64,000 bases of DNA from Chloroflexota bacterium (GTDB lineage: Bacteria; Chloroflexota; Anaerolineae; Promineifilales; Promineifilaceae). The stretch is from assembly GCA_017993775.1 (NCBI GenBank), contig JAGOMA010000019.1:35955-99954 (forward strand), given 5' to 3'. Both the position numbers and the translations under genes were made by a program. A model generated the notes under the pieces. The model did not search any database. It saw only the letters and a list, made by a program, of their open reading frames with translations, and was not told the DNA's origin. Each line of letters starts with the position of its first letter. The stretch's first letter is position 1. Of the stretch, positions 1 through 8,157 are shown piece after piece.

Positions 1-507
1 CCCATCCTCAGCGGCGATGGCGCCTGGCTGGCCGCCGCCGATGGCCTTTACCGCTTGGCTGCCGATTCGTCGCCGGAACGTATTCTGTCGCTGCCTACGG
101 CGCAGCTGCGCCGCAGCGCAGCCATCGGTCTGCCGGATGGCGGCCTGCTGCTGGCCCATTCCGACGCCGCTGACCGCCGCCTGATTGCTCTGAACGCGGA
201 TGGTTCTGTTCGTTGGGACCGCTCCTTTGCCGGTTTGATTGAGGGGGAAGTGAGTCTGTTGGCGGCGAACGGACAGGTGTATCTGGCGGCTCAGGCTACA
301 GTGGGATCGGCCAGCGAGAGCCAGGTGTTTGCGGTGGATGTGGAAACGGCCGTCCTGACGCATCTGTTTACCGGCGGCACACGGTCGGGGGTGTGGGGAG
401 ATGCGTGGGTAACGGCCGTTGGCGCGAACCTGCTGCTCAATACCGGCGGCGGCTCCATTTTGCTGCTGGACCCCCAGGCGGCGCTGCTGCTGGTCGCGGA
501 CAGCTAG
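1..507 (+). CDS. C-terminal part of a beta-propeller (PQQ/WD40-like) protein, 5' end outside window
   Basis: The frame is open from base 1 and ends at TAG 505-507, giving 168 residues of a protein that starts upstream of the window. The sequence has the rhythm of beta-propeller blades (for example LIALNADGSVRWDRSF and VFAVDVETAVLTHLFTG), as in PQQ-binding-like or BamB-like repeats in which a value is fetched and described. No catalytic residues are visible. A scaffold or sensor role is the most that can be inferred. The internal TTG at 55 should not be taken as the start because coding continues upstream of it. The gene is followed by a hairpin (534-567) and faces the convergent EamA gene. 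Confidence 0.6.
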   Translation, partial: PILSGDGAWLAAADGLYRLAADSSPERILSLPTAQLRRSAAIGLPDGGLLLAHSDAADRRLIALNADGSVRWDRSFAGLIEGEVSLLAANGQVYLAAQATVGSASESQVFAVDVETAVLTHLFTGGTRSGVWGDAWVTAVGANLLLNTGGGSILLLDPQAALLLVADS

Positions 508-533
508 GAGCGCGGATTTAATAACCTCCAGGA

Positions 534-567
534 GATTGGAGATTGAAACAGTCTCTAATCTCCAATC
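534..567. terminator. Hairpin between convergent genes
   Basis: An 11-bp perfect stem (534-544 with 557-567) encloses a 12-nt loop. The arms are one copy and one inverted copy of the AATCTCCAATC sequence that recurs elsewhere in the window. It lies between the convergent beta-propeller and EamA genes. No strong T tract follows, so the terminator role is inferred. Confidence 0.45.
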
Positions 568-598
568 GCAGTTCTGCAGGTTGTTTAATTCACATTCC

Positions 599-1483
599 TT
601 AATGTGCGAGCAAGATGAGCACTGCGCCGCTAATCATCAGGGCAATGCCGACGAGTTTGGGCGGCGGCAAGGGTTCTTTGAGGAAACGCCAGCCCAGGAA
701 GACGGCAACCACCAGGCTCAATTGGCGCAGGGTTCCGGCGTAGGTGGCTTTGCTGAGATTGAGCGCGTAAAGCACCATCACGTAAGTCAGCACATCCAGC
801 AGGGCCACAACGATGATGGCGCGCCGATGGGTTTGCCACTCGGCGCGGATTTGGGGGCGGGGAAAGCGACTCAACAGCACGAGAAAAAAGAGGCAGCTGA
901 CGGCCGTGTAGCTGTAGTAATAGACAAAGGGGTTGATGTGGGCGACGGCCGTTTTGTCCCACAAGGTGTAACCGGCTACCACCAGCGCCGTAAGTAGGGC
1001 AAACAGAACGCCGGGCTGGCGCAGTTGGCCCAGGATGCGGCGAATATCGGCGCGATGGAAGGAGGGAAGGGGAATCAGCAGCACGCTGAGAGCGATCAGG
1101 GTGACGGCCGTTGCCCCCACCGCGTCAATTGTTTCGCCCAGGAAAACATAAGCCAGAAAGGGTAAAAACAGGCCGCTGGAGCGGGCGATGGGGTAGGCGA
1201 CAGATAGATCGGCGCGTTTGTAGGCTTGCGCCAGGAAAATGTAATACGCAAAAATGAGCAGGGCGGCGACAAGAATATACATCCAAATGCGCCCTTCGTA
1301 GCCGGGGGCGGCAAAGCCATTCCGCGCCACAATCCACGCAAACGGTAGAGCGAAGAGGACAACTTCGGCAAATTTGCTGAGGCCGAGAAAGATGTCTTTG
1401 TGGCCGGCTTGTTTGGCCAGGAAATTCCACCAGGCATGGGTGACGGTAGACAACAGAATGAGGGTGAAGGGCAGCAGACTCAT
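599..1483 (-). CDS. EamA/DMT-family transporter
   Basis: This 294-residue polytopic membrane protein has about ten hydrophobic segments in two halves, the layout of EamA-type drug/metabolite transporters. Typical features are WWNFLAKQAGHKD after the first helix, LSVAYPIARSS in the middle and a final LVGIALMISGAVLILL helix. The substrate cannot be told from sequence. The open frame extends upstream to 1690, but those 69 residues are polar and unlike the family and would overlap the start of the next gene. I therefore chose ATG 1483. ATG 1513 is the alternative. Neither has a clear Shine-Dalgarno site. The gene is divergent from the flavoprotein gene at 1678. Confidence 0.8.
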   Translation of the reverse strand: MSLLPFTLILLSTVTHAWWNFLAKQAGHKDIFLGLSKFAEVVLFALPFAWIVARNGFAAPGYEGRIWMYILVAALLIFAYYIFLAQAYKRADLSVAYPIARSSGLFLPFLAYVFLGETIDAVGATAVTLIALSVLLIPLPSFHRADIRRILGQLRQPGVLFALLTALVVAGYTLWDKTAVAHINPFVYYYSYTAVSCLFFLVLLSRFPRPQIRAEWQTHRRAIIVVALLDVLTYVMVLYALNLSKATYAGTLRQLSLVVAVFLGWRFLKEPLPPPKLVGIALMISGAVLILLAH

Positions 1484-1677
1484 GGGGCTGGTTGGCGTCG
1501 GCGATGCGTGCATGACATGGGCTGATTTTAGCGTAATGTGGCCGAGTTGGGGAGGTGTGCAGGGAGCGCGTGACAATTGGCGCGGCGGATGGTGATGAAC
1601 GGCCGTTCCCCCCTGCCCGGCTATCGGTGATAATGCCTTTGACATACGGAAGTCTGGATTAAGGAAGGGAAACACCG

Positions 1678-3183
1678 ATGGAAAAATCAATCATCATCAT
1701 TGGCGCGGGGGTAGCCGGGCTGGCAGCCGGTTGTTATGCACAGATGAACGGCTATCGCTCGCAGATTTTTGAGCTGCACGATATTCCTGGCGGTCTGTGT
1801 ACGGCCTGGGAACGGCAAGGGTATACCATCGACGGCTGCATCCATTACCTCTTTGGCTCGGCGCCGGGGCAGCCGTTTTACCAGGTTTGGGAGGAGCTGG
1901 GCGCGCTAAAGGGCAGAGAAATGATCAATCATGACGAATTTATGACGATTGTGGCGGAGAACGGCCGTGCCTTTACCGCCTTCGCCGACCCCAATCGCCT
2001 GGAAGCGCACATGAAAGAACTCTCTCCGGCAGACGCCGAGCTGATTACGGATTTTTGTGATGGCATCCGACAGTTCGAGCAGTTCGACATGGCCTTGATG
2101 CAAAAAAAACCGCGCGAATTGATGAACCCGGGCGATTGGTTGGAATTTAACCGCAAAATTGTGCCGTATGCTCTGCCTCTGGCGAAGTGGGGCATGACGT
2201 CGGCGCGCGAATTTGCCGACAAATTTCAGGATCCATTGCTGCGCCGTGCTTTTCCCCTGATGTTTGGCTGGGCGGATATTCCGGTCATGGTGGGCATGTC
2301 GGTGCTGGCGTTTATGGCGACAGGCAATGCCGGTTTTCCGGCGGGCGGCTCTCTGGCGTTTACCCAGGCCATCGAGCGGCGCTATCTGGACTTGGGCGGC
2401 GAGATTCGTTACAAAGCCCAGGTGGAGAAAATTTTGGTCGAGAACGGCCGTGCCGTGGGCGTGCGCCTCTACAACGACGAAATTCACCAGGCCGATTACG
2501 TGATTTCGGCCGCCGATGGACGCGGCACATTGTTTGATATGCTGGGCGAGGAGTTTGTAACACCCAAAGTGCGCAAGCTCTATGACGGCCATTTGCCCAT
2601 CCATTCGCAAATCCTGGTGGCTCTGGGCGTAAACCGTGATTTGTCGGCGCTGCCGCATTGGATGACCTACCTGCTGGATGAACCGTTGTTGATTGCCGGG
2701 GAAGAGCGCACGGCCGTGGCCGTGAAGCATTTTTGTTTCGACCCCAGTCTGGCTCCGGCGGGCAAATCGGTCATTCACCTGACCCTGGAGAGCAATTACG
2801 GCTATTGGCAGCGCATTTACGGTCGTCGCCTCTACGACACCGAACAGATTCAGGTGGCCGACATCCTCATTGATTTTCTAGAAACCAAATACCCCGGCAT
2901 CCGCGCCGACATCGAAATGAAAGATGTGGCCACGCCGCTCAGTTATGAACGGTACACCGGCAACTGGCTTGGCTCCACCTGCGGCTGGCTGCTCACCGAC
3001 AAAACCATGATGATGATGGTGAAGGGCATGAGTAAAACGCTGCCCGATTTAGCCAATTTTTACATGGTGGGGCAGTGGGTGGAACCGGGCGGCAGCGTGC
3101 CTATCGTGGCCATGTCGGGGCGGAATGCGATTCAGTTGATTTGCGCTGAGGATGGGAAGGAGTTTGCAACGGCCGTGGCATAA
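1678..3183 (+). CDS. FAD-dependent oxidoreductase, phytoene desaturase/CrtI-like family
   Basis: The protein has 501 residues. The N-terminus carries the dinucleotide-binding signature IIIIGAGVAGLAAGCYAQMNG followed by the acidic end of strand beta2 (FELHDIPGGLC), as in CrtI/CrtISO and related NAD(P)/FAD amine-oxidase-like proteins. A second conserved block near the C-terminus, GQWVEPGGSVPIVAMSGRNA, closes the FAD site. The family includes carotenoid desaturases, isomerases and retinol saturases. No other carotenoid gene is nearby, so the substrate is open. The start at ATG 1678 is preceded by a purine-rich AAGGAAGGG. A perfect 18-bp hairpin follows the stop directly. Confidence 0.8.
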   Translation: MEKSIIIIGAGVAGLAAGCYAQMNGYRSQIFELHDIPGGLCTAWERQGYTIDGCIHYLFGSAPGQPFYQVWEELGALKGREMINHDEFMTIVAENGRAFTAFADPNRLEAHMKELSPADAELITDFCDGIRQFEQFDMALMQKKPRELMNPGDWLEFNRKIVPYALPLAKWGMTSAREFADKFQDPLLRRAFPLMFGWADIPVMVGMSVLAFMATGNAGFPAGGSLAFTQAIERRYLDLGGEIRYKAQVEKILVENGRAVGVRLYNDEIHQADYVISAADGRGTLFDMLGEEFVTPKVRKLYDGHLPIHSQILVALGVNRDLSALPHWMTYLLDEPLLIAGEERTAVAVKHFCFDPSLAPAGKSVIHLTLESNYGYWQRIYGRRLYDTEQIQVADILIDFLETKYPGIRADIEMKDVATPLSYERYTGNWLGSTCGWLLTDKTMMMMVKGMSKTLPDLANFYMVGQWVEPGGSVPIVAMSGRNAIQLICAEDGKEFATAVA

Positions 3184-3188
3184 AAAAC

Positions 3189-3234
3189 GGGACTGGCAGT
3201 TCAAGAGGACTCATCATCTTGAACTGCCAGTCCC
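3189..3234. terminator. Perfect 18-bp hairpin terminator between convergent genes
   Basis: Arms 3189-3206 and 3217-3234 are perfectly complementary around a 10-nt loop, six bases after the flavoprotein stop. The small minus-strand gene ends at 3260, so the hairpin can serve both strands. There is an A run on the left side (T run for the minus strand). Confidence 0.7.
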
Positions 3235-3259
3235 ATTATCAGGAGGACTCAACAGGCGA

Positions 3260-3421
3260 TTATTTGAACAATCGCTGCCAGTAACCACGAACCTTATCGC
3301 CAAATGAGGCGTTAGCGGCTTGTTTGCCGGCGGTATTCTTTTTACTGCCGCTAAAACCCTTCGATTGTTTGGCGGAACTTTTGTGATGATTTTTACCCTG
3401 ACTGAAAACTTTCTTGGCCAT
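3260..3421 (-). CDS. Small basic protein, 53 residues, unknown function
   Basis: This is a short frame from ATG 3421 to TAA 3260 with a good Shine-Dalgarno sequence (GGAGAG) just upstream. The product begins MAKKVFSQGKNHHKSSAKQ and ends VRGYWQRLFK. It is rich in Lys, Ser, Gly, His and Asn, has no Asp or Glu except one Asp near the C-terminus, and has no hydrophobic segment. The composition suggests a nucleic-acid or ribosome-associated peptide, but I do not recognise a family. It lies alone between two hairpin/palindrome elements. Confidence 0.6.
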   Translation of the reverse strand: MAKKVFSQGKNHHKSSAKQSKGFSGSKKNTAGKQAANASFGDKVRGYWQRLFK

Positions 3422-3540
3422 TTGCTCTCCTTAAATTGCTAACAGACTACGCACGAAGATACTGCGAAAAGCCGGATGTTGTCATCTGTGCAATGTCACC
3501 AATTTTATATGACAGTTTATAAGTAATTATGACTAAAGTA

Positions 3541-3570
3541 GGGGGTGGGAAACGGCCGTTTCCCACCCCC
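3541..3570. repeat. Perfect 30-bp palindrome centred on ACGGCCGT
   Basis: The 30 bases from 3541 to 3570 equal their own reverse complement with no loop. The core is AAACGGCCGTTT, flanked by TCCCACCCCC and its complement. It lies between the divergent 53-codon gene and the histidine kinase gene. It could form a cruciform or RNA hairpin, or bind a dimeric protein. The rest of 3422-3675 shows no further gene. Confidence 0.75.
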
Positions 3571-3675
3571 ATTGACCTTTATCCTACTGCATTAGATTCG
3601 CCTAATCGGCTACACTAAATGGCATAAAAACACCTGTTGGGAAACCCACCCTGCCCAACCAGCGAGGAGATTAGA

Positions 3676-4836
3676 ATGACCCTTTTTGAACAACTCGAAA
3701 CAAAATACGCATCACCAGATCGGGCATCTATCGACCAGGTACAAAGACAGCATCAGTCGCTAACGGCCGTGCCGTTCGCCTTCGACCTTCTAAACACAGT
3801 TCCCGATGGATTGGTAATCTTAAACGCCGAAAGGCAAATTGTGTACACCAATGACCGTTTTCGCCAGGTAACCGTTGGGCTAAAGGCAATGGAAATCATC
3901 GGACAACGTCCTGGTGAAGCCTTAAACTGCATCCACGCCCATAAAATGAAAGCTGGCTGCGGCACATCGGAATTTTGTTCCACTTGCGGGGCGGTGCAGG
4001 CGATTTTACAGGCGCAGCGAGGCGAACAAAATGTTCAGGAATGCCGCATCACTCGAACCGGCTCTAACCAGCAGGAAGAATCATTAGACCTGCGTGTGTT
4101 AGCCACGCCAATCACCTATAACGATGAGCCTTACACCGTTTTTGCCGTGCAAAATATCAGCCACGAAAAACGCCGCAATATCCTCGAACGTGTCTTCTTC
4201 CACGACATTATGAATACGGCATTTGCCATTCGCGGTTTGGCTGATCTGATGGGTCAATCGAGCGACCTGAACGAACTGGCGGAATTTGAATTCGATACGC
4301 TTTTAGATCAGGCATCGGTACAGTTGATTGATGAGATCGAAGCCCAGCGCCAACTGGTAGCCGCAGAAAACAACGAATTGAAAACCGACCCAACGCCAGT
4401 GCAGACGCTGCGTTTTTTGCAGGAAGTAAGCACGCTGTACCAACGACATCCTGTGGCCGAGAAACGATTTGTTCGCTTGGACGCCAATGTGGAAGACCTG
4501 AAACTGGTGACCGACAGAGGGCTGCTGAAGCGGGTGATCAGCAACATGATCAAAAACGCCCTGGAGGCTTGTAAACCGGGCCAAACGGTCACCGTCGGTT
4601 GCAACACGTACAAAGGCATGGCGCGTTTTTGGGTGTATAACCCCAACTATATTCCCCGGCACATTCAATTACAGATCTTTCAACGTTCATTTTCTACCAA
4701 AGGAATGGGGCGCGGGTTGGGGACGTACAGTATGAAATTATTGAGCGAAAATTATTTGCATGGCAACGTTTCATTTCAATCATCTGAAAAGTCCGGCACA
4801 GTGTTTTTGGGGTTGTATCCATTGGCGGAGGAGTAA
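3676..4836 (+). CDS. PAS-domain sensor histidine kinase with Cys-rich PAS insert
   Basis: The protein has 386 residues. I chose ATG 3676 because GAGGAG sits seven bases upstream. A PAS domain covers about residues 35-160 (TVPDGLVILNAERQIVYTN). It contains C85, C95, C101 and C104 in the block CGTSEFCSTCGAV, a spacing suited to a metal, Fe-S or redox site. The phospho-acceptor region is FFHDIMN with H176. The ATPase has an N-box (ISNMIKNALEACKPG, 288-302) and a glycine-rich GMGRGLGTYSMKLL. The usual Asp of the G1 box is absent (VYNPNYIP). It has no transmembrane segment, so it is probably a cytoplasmic redox or gas sensor. No response regulator is adjacent. Confidence 0.85.
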   Translation: MTLFEQLETKYASPDRASIDQVQRQHQSLTAVPFAFDLLNTVPDGLVILNAERQIVYTNDRFRQVTVGLKAMEIIGQRPGEALNCIHAHKMKAGCGTSEFCSTCGAVQAILQAQRGEQNVQECRITRTGSNQQEESLDLRVLATPITYNDEPYTVFAVQNISHEKRRNILERVFFHDIMNTAFAIRGLADLMGQSSDLNELAEFEFDTLLDQASVQLIDEIEAQRQLVAAENNELKTDPTPVQTLRFLQEVSTLYQRHPVAEKRFVRLDANVEDLKLVTDRGLLKRVISNMIKNALEACKPGQTVTVGCNTYKGMARFWVYNPNYIPRHIQLQIFQRSFSTKGMGRGLGTYSMKLLSENYLHGNVSFQSSEKSGTVFLGLYPLAEE

Positions 4837-4862
4837 GAAAAGGCCAGGACTCATGGACAATA

Positions 4863-4890
4863 AAAAAGACCCGCAAAAGCGGGTCTTTTT
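4863..4890. terminator. Bidirectional rho-independent terminator
   Basis: A 12-bp stem (4863-4874 with 4879-4890) around AAAA ends in T runs on both strands. It ends the histidine kinase transcript on plus and the gltX/tRNA-Gln transcript on minus. Confidence 0.85.
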
Positions 4891-4895
4891 GTTAG

Positions 4896-4966
4896 CTGAG
4901 GGACCTGGATTCGAACCAGGAACGACGGAGTCAGAGTCCGCTGTTTTACCGTTAAACTATCCCTCA
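4896..4966 (-). tRNA. tRNA-Gln (anticodon CUG)
   Basis: A 71-nt cloverleaf is visible on the minus strand. The acceptor stem is UGAGGGA/UCCCUCA, followed by U8-A9. The anticodon stem GCGGA/UCCGU holds the loop CUCUGAC with anticodon CUG, which reads CAG. The T arm contains GGTTCGAATCC. The weak U1-A72 pair is typical of tRNA-Gln. No CCA is encoded. It lies 70 bases downstream of gltX on the same strand and just before a terminator, so the two may be cotranscribed. Confidence 0.93.
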
Positions 4967-5036
4967 AGGGAACGGGCTGCATTGTACCAAAAGGAACAAG
5001 GCGCGGCAAATGGTTTTTAGCGAACTTTTGGCGGTG

Positions 5037-6530
5037 TCAGACGGCCGTTTTCAGGATTTGCAGCGCTTCGTTCAGCCGGGCAGTGGTGCGCTCGCGGCCC
5101 AAGGCAACCATCGATTCAAATACCGGCGGCGAAACCTGCTGCCCGGTAACAGCCAGCCGTAGTTTTCCTAAAAACGCGCCGGCTTTGCCGGTTGTGGTTA
5201 CTGCTTCCCCAATTTCTGTCACCCGATTTTGGATGGTTTCCAGATCATACAGCGACGTTGTCTGAATAAACTCGCGCACTTGCGCATAGCCTTGCTGCGC
5301 CGCTTCCGGCGGTAGCTGCTTGTGTACCAGATCATCCGCTGTCAGCAACAGCGGCTCGTTATCGACAAAGAGGAAACGTAAGAAATCCACGGCTTCTGTC
5401 AGACGTTTCAGGCGCACGCGCATGGCAGGTACGACGGCCAACAGCGCTTCCACATTCACTTCGTAACCGGCCGCCTCCAGAAAAGGTTTGATGGCCTTCG
5501 CCAGGTCCAAGGGATTCATTTGCTGAATGTGCTGTCCGTTTATCCAATCCAGCTTGGCATACGGCAGGCTGGTGGGCGATGGGTTGACGTCTTGTAAATC
5601 GAAGCGCGGCACAATATCGGCCACCGTGAAAATTTCCTGATCATCGCCTGAAGACCAGCCGACATTGGCGATGAAATTGTTGACGGCCTGGGGCAGGTAG
5701 CCTTGTTCCTGAAATTCTTCTACGCGGACCAGGACTTGCCACTGCCCATCCACGAAGGATTGGGTGCGTTTGCTCAGCTTGCCTTTGCCGCTGGGGTTAA
5801 GGATGACGGGCATGTGGGCGTAATACGGCCGTTCCCAACCAAACGCCTCCCACAACTGAAAATGCAATGGCGCCGTACTCAACCATTCATCCCCCCGCGT
5901 GATATGGCTGATTTGCATAAAGTGGTCATCAATCACATGCGCCAGATGGTAAGTAGGCAGCCCGCTCGATTTCAACAGCACATAATCGGTAAGCTGGCTG
6001 TTATCAAACGTCACTGCGCCGCGAATCATATCTTCCACCACCGTCACGCCGTCCAACGGCATTTTGAAGCGAATGACATAAGGCTTGCCTTGCGCTTCCA
6101 ATTCGGCCACTTTTTCGGCCGGGTAATCGCGGTAGCGGCGATCGTAACCGGACATATCTCCTTTGGCCTGAAGCGTCAGGCGCATTTCTTCCAATTCTTC
6201 CGGCGTGGCGAAACATTTATAAGCGAACCCCCGATCCACCAACCAGTGCGCCCACTGTTGATATAGCTCCGCGCGTTCGGTTTGTACATAAGGCCCATAA
6301 GGGCCGCCCACATCTGGCCCTTCGTCCCAGTCGATGCCCAACCAGCGCATGGAGGCCATGATATTATCGGCCGCGCCGGCGACTTCCCGTTTTTGGTCTG
6401 TATCTTCAATGCGCAAGATAAATTGCCCGCCAAAACGCCGGGCAAACATCCAACCAAACAAAGCTGTGCGCGCGCCGCCAATGTGTAAAAACCCCGTCGG
6501 GCTGGGGGCGAAACGTAAACGTACATTCAT
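5037..6530 (-). CDS. gltX: Glutamyl-tRNA synthetase
   Basis: This 497-residue class I aminoacyl-tRNA synthetase charges tRNA with glutamate in the cytoplasm. The HIGH signature is H16-I-G-G within FAPSPTGFLHIGGARTALF, and the KMSKS loop is KLSKR at 251-255. Family blocks RIEDTDQKR and TYHLAHVIDDHFMQISHITRGDEW are intact. Length fits the family. The frame is open to 6725, but ATG 6530 has AAGGTG upstream and gives the canonical N-terminus. It ends 70 bases before a tRNA-Gln on the same strand. Whether it also mischarges tRNA-Gln (non-discriminating type) cannot be read here, and no gatCAB genes are in the window. Confidence 0.96.
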   Translation of the reverse strand: MNVRLRFAPSPTGFLHIGGARTALFGWMFARRFGGQFILRIEDTDQKREVAGAADNIMASMRWLGIDWDEGPDVGGPYGPYVQTERAELYQQWAHWLVDRGFAYKCFATPEELEEMRLTLQAKGDMSGYDRRYRDYPAEKVAELEAQGKPYVIRFKMPLDGVTVVEDMIRGAVTFDNSQLTDYVLLKSSGLPTYHLAHVIDDHFMQISHITRGDEWLSTAPLHFQLWEAFGWERPYYAHMPVILNPSGKGKLSKRTQSFVDGQWQVLVRVEEFQEQGYLPQAVNNFIANVGWSSGDDQEIFTVADIVPRFDLQDVNPSPTSLPYAKLDWINGQHIQQMNPLDLAKAIKPFLEAAGYEVNVEALLAVVPAMRVRLKRLTEAVDFLRFLFVDNEPLLLTADDLVHKQLPPEAAQQGYAQVREFIQTTSLYDLETIQNRVTEIGEAVTTTGKAGAFLGKLRLAVTGQQVSPPVFESMVALGRERTTARLNEALQILKTAV

Positions 6531-6636
6531 GTTAAATTTGTCACCTTTTGGAATTTTCAGAGGGGAGTATACAGCGTTCACGGGTTGATGCCTACCGTTC
6601 GCTGCTGCTGGATTGTGTCTGTGGGTGGATGGATTA

Positions 6637-7743
6637 TTAGCCGAAATCTTGTTTGCGATGGCGCATGAGGACGGATTGAACAGCCCCAATGGCGATAAAC
6701 AATGTAACCAGAGAACTGCCGCCATAACTCACAAACGGCAGCGTGAGGCCGGTGACGGGCATGATACGCACGTTCATGCCCACGCTAACAACCGTCTGAA
6801 AAAAGAGAATAGCTGCAATGCCGGCCGTCATAAACTTCCCTGCCGGATCGGGGGTAAGCTGCGAAACGCGCAGAATGCGCAGCAAAATAAAGCCCATCAA
6901 AAACAATACCGGCAGCGAGCCAAACATAAGCCCCATTTCCTCCGTGAGCATGGAAAAAATGAAGTCGGTGTGCTGCACACGCAAGAACCCAAGCTGGCTT
7001 TGCGTGCCTTGCATATAGCCTTTGCCCCAGGTACCACCCGTACCAATGCTCACTTCGGCCTGATCGACGTTAAACACGGATTCTGGATCGGCTGCTTCCG
7101 GGTTTAAAAAGGTGGTGATGCGGTCTTTTTGATAGGGGGCCAGATTGGGGTAGATGAACCCCGCCGCCGAAATGCCCACTGCCGCCAAAATGAGAAAATG
7201 AGACAATGGTAGGCCAGCCAGCCAGATCATGACAAACCAGATGACCATGAAGAGGATAGACATGCCCAGGTCGGGTTGTAAAAAGATGAGGCTGATTGGC
7301 AGGCCAACGTAGAGCAGCGAGACGATGGTATTGGAAAATTGGTGCATTCGATGCTGCCTGCCGGCCAGGAATTGGGCAAAGGTGATGGCCAGGAAGATGC
7401 GGCCAAATTCAGAGGGTTGGATTTCGATGAATCCCAGGCTAATCCAACGGCGGGCATCGTTGTTGATTTGCCCGCCAAGGATAACAAATAGTAGGGCGGC
7501 CACAAATCCACCGTAGATGTACCAGTGCGCCGAAGTGAGAAACCGGTAGTCGATGGCCGAAACGATGATCATGACGATAAAACCGATGATGGCCCATTGC
7601 AGCTGCAGCCGGGGGTGTTCCTGAAGAGCGGGCGCGCCGGTGACGGCGCTGCGGATCATCAGGATGCCGTAGGCGGTGATCAGTAATACGGCGGCCGTTA
7701 GCCAGATGTCGAAATGACGCCATGTTGAACGATTAAAGCTCAT
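6637..7743 (-). CDS. rodA: RodA-type SEDS peptidoglycan glycosyltransferase
   Basis: This 368-residue membrane protein has about ten helices and belongs to the RodA/FtsW/SpoVE family, which polymerises lipid II in the membrane. The C-terminal signature PVTGLTLPFVSYGGSSLVT is intact, and GYMQGTQSQLGFLRVQHTDFIF matches the conserved extracellular block. The N-terminal FDIWLTAAVLLITAYGILMIRSA and the absence of a division cluster favour RodA over FtsW. It lies between gltX and minE on the same strand, so it may belong to a cell-shape and division neighbourhood with min. No mreBCD genes are present. Confidence 0.88.
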   Translation of the reverse strand: MSFNRSTWRHFDIWLTAAVLLITAYGILMIRSAVTGAPALQEHPRLQLQWAIIGFIVMIIVSAIDYRFLTSAHWYIYGGFVAALLFVILGGQINNDARRWISLGFIEIQPSEFGRIFLAITFAQFLAGRQHRMHQFSNTIVSLLYVGLPISLIFLQPDLGMSILFMVIWFVMIWLAGLPLSHFLILAAVGISAAGFIYPNLAPYQKDRITTFLNPEAADPESVFNVDQAEVSIGTGGTWGKGYMQGTQSQLGFLRVQHTDFIFSMLTEEMGLMFGSLPVLFLMGFILLRILRVSQLTPDPAGKFMTAGIAAILFFQTVVSVGMNVRIMPVTGLTLPFVSYGGSSLVTLFIAIGAVQSVLMRHRKQDFG

Positions 7744-7816
7744 GATTGAGCATTGTAGTCAGTTTGGGGGTAAGGGGCGAGGGGGAACGGCCGTTTCCCA
7801 GCAATTTTTCATAATA

Positions 7817-7848
7817 GACCGGCAGCCAGAAGGGGTTGGCTGCCGGTC
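7817..7848 (-). terminator. Hairpin downstream of minE
   Basis: An 11-bp perfect stem (7817-7827 with 7838-7848), extendable by one A-T pair, lies just after minE and before rodA on the minus strand. The following minus-strand sequence is A/T-rich (TATTATGAAAAATT) but has no clean T run. An ACGGCCGT octamer sits between it and rodA. Confidence 0.55.
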
Positions 7849-7862
7849 AGCAGATGGGTCTG

Positions 7863-8126
7863 TTAATTACGTGTGCGGTTGTTGGCCACCAAAGGAATTT
7901 CGGCCACCAGGCAGCTTTCCCGCCCCGACTGCGTTAGGTTTACCTCAACGTGCTCAATGTCGATAGCCAATCGTTTGGCGATTACTTCGATGATGTCGTC
8001 TTTAATTTGATCCAACACGCCAGGCGACACATCACTCCGGTCATGGATTAGAACCATTTGCAAACGCTGCTTGGCTACCGAGCCGCTTTTTTCTTTTTGC
8101 GTGAATAATCGGTTGATCCAGCTCAT
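7863..8126 (-). CDS. minE: Cell division topological specificity factor MinE
   Basis: The product is 87 residues, a normal MinE length. The N-terminal membrane-targeting and MinD-contact region (MSWINRLFTQ, then SVAKQRLQMVLIHDRSD) precedes the dimerising beta domain with LVAEIPL near the C-terminus. MinE displaces MinC from MinD and stimulates MinD ATPase, setting the pole-to-pole pattern that keeps division at midcell. It lies 31 bases after minD, the last gene of minC-minD-minE. A hairpin follows. Confidence 0.93.
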   Translation of the reverse strand: MSWINRLFTQKEKSGSVAKQRLQMVLIHDRSDVSPGVLDQIKDDIIEVIAKRLAIDIEHVEVNLTQSGRESCLVAEIPLVANNRTRN

Positions 8127-8157
8127 GATCTACAACTCCTGATTTCCATGGGTGATG

